From contig JABDJQ010000120.1 of the NCBI GenBank assembly GCA_013002425.1, positions 1 through 7,713 of the forward strand: a stretch of 7,713 bases of DNA, in the 5' to 3' direction. A program made the position numbers and the translations under genes. This DNA comes from Gemmatimonadota bacterium. GTDB taxonomy: Bacteria > Orphanbacterota > Orphanbacteria > Orphanbacterales > Orphanbacteraceae. Shown here piece by piece: positions 6,173-7,713 of the stretch. Position 1 is the stretch's first letter, and every line of letters begins with the position of its first letter. The notes under the pieces are model-generated. The model ran no database searches and was not told the DNA's origin. It saw only the letters and a program-made list of their open reading frames with translations.

Positions 6173-7447
6173 TTATTTGGACAGCCGTGATTCGATCCGG
6201 GGAGCGATATCCGTGATGACCATGGACTCCGGCAGTTCGGACGCGCTCCAAACGAACGCGTCATCCCAGTTGTGCATTCCTGTGAAGTGGCTCCGTCCGA
6301 ACGGCTCGGACGGACCGAGCCATCCCTTACTATCATAACCATCCCGGGCCGTGAGCACCAGATCCGGCGCCCGTTTCGCGTGCTCGCCCGCATACAGCTC
6401 CTCGCCCCGATGGACCGCCTGGCAGACGGGCGCTCCCCCGTGCTCGAGCGCCAGCAGCTTCCCGCGGATCTCGTCCGCCACGGCAGCCGCGTCGCGCGGC
6501 GCCACCGATCCCTTCGGATAGCGGTCCGATCGATGGACGTAGATACGCCCGGGATCGAGCGCGAAAGCGCGGCTTTCGGGCGCAATCGCGCCGAGCGACT
6601 GCACCGGGTCTTCCAGAAACTCCAGATACCCCTCGCTCCTGAGCCAGGCGTTCACGTAGAACTCCTGCTCGATGGCGCAGAACCCGTGGTCGGAGAGGAC
6701 CCAGAAGCCCTCGCCGGCCTCGTCGCCGGTCTTCTCAACGTATCGTTCGAACACCTCTCCCAGAAAAGAGTCTACGGCGGAATAATACGCACGAAATCGA
6801 TCGAATTCGGGGTGGGCCGGGTCGTAGGCCGCCGGCATCTGGAAATGCATGAGGCGGTCCGTGCCCGTCACGACAACCTGGAAGTAGTCCCACTTCTCGC
6901 GGTTCCAGAGGTAATCCCAGGCTTTCCTGCGCCCTCTGAGGCCCGTATCGAGCTGTTTGAAGAGGGAGTCGGCGTTCTTCCCCCCCTCCTGCGCGTCGAT
7001 ATCGATCTCGTAGCCGAGCTGCTGGAGCTTGGCGTACAGAAATTTCGGATGCACGGCCTGGCGGAGGTCGATCGCCACGAACCCCGAAACGAGCGCCCCT
7101 TCGATCGGGCGGGCCGGATACGTGGCCGGCTGATTGACGACGACGCTCCGCTTCCCCTTCTCGCCCAGACGCTCCCAGAGCGTTTTTACGGGCAGATCGG
7201 GAAACGAGGGGAACGTGATGTCGTAGCTGTCCGGTTTCAGATCGGTGAAGCCGTAGATACCGTGCTCGCCCGGCGCCATGCCGGTCATGAAGCTCGTCCA
7301 GCTGACAGACGAGATTTCGGGGAGCGTCACCTTCATCCTGCGGAGCGATCCGCGCGAGAAGATCTCCTTCGCGCGGGGCATCACCCCTTCCTGCATGAAA
7401 CGGGAAAGGAGGGTATGCGGCACTCCGTCGATGCCGAAAACGCACAC
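6173..7447 (-). CDS. Cytosolic alkaline-phosphatase-superfamily phosphodiesterase (NPP-like)
   Basis: A 424-aa protein with GTG start and TAA stop. There is no signal peptide or membrane segment: the protein begins almost at once with the first beta strand and metal Asp, CVFGIDG (D7). Other active-site residues: S46 as likely nucleophile in LPEISSVSWTSF followed by TGMAPGEHGIYGF, D197 and H201 in GTDRLMH, D253-H254 in SDHGF, and H392 in FTGMHNWDD. This is the compact form of the type I phosphodiesterase/nucleotide pyrophosphatase family; only 151 residues separate S46 from D197, so it lacks the large insertion of the two downstream homologues. It should hydrolyse or transfer a phosphate ester in the cytosol; the substrate is not readable. 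The start is uncertain: GTG is the only normal start codon near, and AGGAGG touches it directly. The frame is open upstream and reads GRQSRR before VCVFGIDG, which would suit a slightly longer N-terminus if a non-standard start were used. Confidence 0.88.
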   Translation of the reverse strand: MCVFGIDGVPHTLLSRFMQEGVMPRAKEIFSRGSLRRMKVTLPEISSVSWTSFMTGMAPGEHGIYGFTDLKPDSYDITFPSFPDLPVKTLWERLGEKGKRSVVVNQPATYPARPIEGALVSGFVAIDLRQAVHPKFLYAKLQQLGYEIDIDAQEGGKNADSLFKQLDTGLRGRRKAWDYLWNREKWDYFQVVVTGTDRLMHFQMPAAYDPAHPEFDRFRAYYSAVDSFLGEVFERYVEKTGDEAGEGFWVLSDHGFCAIEQEFYVNAWLRSEGYLEFLEDPVQSLGAIAPESRAFALDPGRIYVHRSDRYPKGSVAPRDAAAVADEIRGKLLALEHGGAPVCQAVHRGEELYAGEHAKRAPDLVLTARDGYDSKGWLGPSEPFGRSHFTGMHNWDDAFVWSASELPESMVITDIAPRIESRLSK

Positions 7448-7453
7448 CCTCCT
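7448..7453 (-). promoter_or_regulatory. AGGAGG abutting the GTG start of the cytosolic phosphodiesterase
   Basis: A perfect AGGAGG lies on the minus strand with zero spacing to GTG 7447; normal spacing is about 5-9 nt. Either the start is used inefficiently, perhaps by reinitiation after the CysC stop 22 nt upstream, or the start is assigned wrongly. No in-frame ATG, GTG or TTG is visible between the CysC stop and this GTG. Confidence 0.4.
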
Positions 7454-7469
7454 CGATTGTCTGCCGAAC

Positions 7470-7713
7470 TTAAATATAGCCGAGGTCCTTGAGGCGCTGT
7501 TTGATCTTCTCCTCTTCTTCGTCGGAGAAGTCCTTGCCGGCGTCGGCGCCCGGAATGAGCCCCATGAGCTCGAGCGTGCGAACGATCTTCGCGACGCTTT
7601 CCTTCTCGGACTCCTTGTCGGACTCGATCAGGATCTCGGGCTTGACCGGCTCTTCGTACGGGTCGTCGACGCCCGTGAAGCCCGTGATCTCGCCGGCAAG
7701 CGCCTTCTTGTAC
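7470..7713 (-). CDS. cysC: Adenylylsulfate (APS) kinase, C-terminal end with extra tail (5' partial)
   Basis: The last 80 codons of a gene entering from the right edge; stop TAA at 7470-7472. The first residues in the window, YKKALAGEITGFTGVDDPYE followed by EP, match the conserved C-terminal block of APS kinases (KARAGEI..FTGIDDPYEEP), and the following PEILIESDKES...ESVAKIV matches the final strand and helix of the domain. The enzyme phosphorylates APS with ATP to give PAPS, the sulfate donor for sulfotransferases or for assimilatory reduction. The P-loop and other active-site parts are outside the window, and it could be the C-terminal domain of a fusion with ATP sulfurylase (CysN/C or Sat type). 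After the usual end there are about 30 extra residues, ending in an acidic/basic helix and KDLGYI, almost the same tail as on the small protein at 1736. It lies 22 nt upstream of the cytosolic phosphodiesterase, in the same operon. Confidence 0.88.
   Translation of the reverse strand, partial: YKKALAGEITGFTGVDDPYEEPVKPEILIESDKESEKESVAKIVRTLELMGLIPGADAGKDFSDEEEEKIKQRLKDLGYI

Noticed and set aside
4195..6216. Long open plus-strand frame of about 670 codons opposite the membrane-anchored phosphodiesterase
   Set aside because: Same reason: shadow of a well-supported minus-strand gene, with low-complexity composition and no recognisable motif.
6151..6585. Upstream extension of the membrane-anchored phosphodiesterase to an 870-aa protein
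   Set aside because: It would overlap the end of the 424-aa gene by more than 400 nt and gives Arg/Ser-rich shadow sequence. A ribosome site and signal-like segment support a start at 6150 or 6144.
1941..7447. Reading the three enzymes as sulfatases because of the APS kinase neighbour
   Set aside because: The formylglycine signature C/S-x-P-x-R is absent at the nucleophile. The blocks PPQSPVAWS, PAMSPVAWS and EISSVSWTS fit Ser-nucleophile NPP-type enzymes.
1..7713. tRNA, rRNA, CRISPR repeats, insertion sequences
   Set aside because: No cloverleaf-like segment, regular repeat array, transposase motif or terminal inverted repeat was seen; nearly all bases are in supported genes.

Overview
The window is a dense, GC-rich stretch of bacterial DNA with almost no non-coding sequence. 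It holds the 3' end of one plus-strand gene (2-850) and, from 851 to the right edge, a run of six minus-strand genes that reads as one operon. The organism cannot be named from this piece. A secreted M28-type peptidase ending in a FlgD-like/sorting-type C-terminal domain, together with several serine-nucleophile alkaline-phosphatase-superfamily genes, suggests an uncultured high-GC bacterium of the kind seen in the FCB group and related candidate phyla (for example Eisenbacteria-, Krumholzibacteriota- or Latescibacteria-like lineages). That placement is inference.

In transcription order (right to left) the minus-strand operon contains six genes. First is the C-terminal end of an adenylylsulfate (APS) kinase, CysC (7470-7713, cut by the window edge), with an unusual charged tail. 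Next is a 424-aa phosphodiesterase of the alkaline phosphatase/NPP superfamily with no signal peptide (6173-7447). Third is a related but much larger enzyme of about 725 aa with two N-terminal hydrophobic segments (3973-6150). Fourth is its 679-aa paralogue, which carries a signal sequence (1941-3980). Fifth is a 64-aa ribbon-helix-helix-like protein (1736-1930). Last is a 272-aa three-helix membrane protein that resembles the Oxa1/EMC3/DUF106 layout but carries a large extracytoplasmic beta domain (851-1669). Spacing is 22 nt, about 22 nt, an 8-nt overlap, 10 nt and 66 nt. No promoter for this operon is visible, so it should lie beyond the right edge.

All three phosphodiesterase-like proteins keep the complete two-metal site (Asp, Ser nucleophile, Asp...His, Asp-His, His). 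They have Ser rather than a sulfatase Cys/Ser-x-Pro-x-Arg signature, so they look like active phospho(di)esterases or transferases, not formylglycine sulfatases. By their N-termini they appear to sit in three places: free in the cytosol, tethered to the membrane (probably facing the cytosol by the positive-inside rule), and exported. With an APS kinase upstream, a role in a PAPS-linked or phosphodiester-containing envelope or polymer pathway is possible, but no substrate can be read from the sequence.

The most notable signals are the following. The same C-terminal tail (acidic/basic helix ending LGYI) occurs on two unrelated proteins of the operon, CysC and the ribbon-helix-helix-like protein. 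The membrane-anchored and exported phosphodiesterases share a large beta-rich insertion. The last gene is an Oxa1-like protein with an added external domain. The convergent genes at 850/851 have abutting stop codons with no intergenic DNA.
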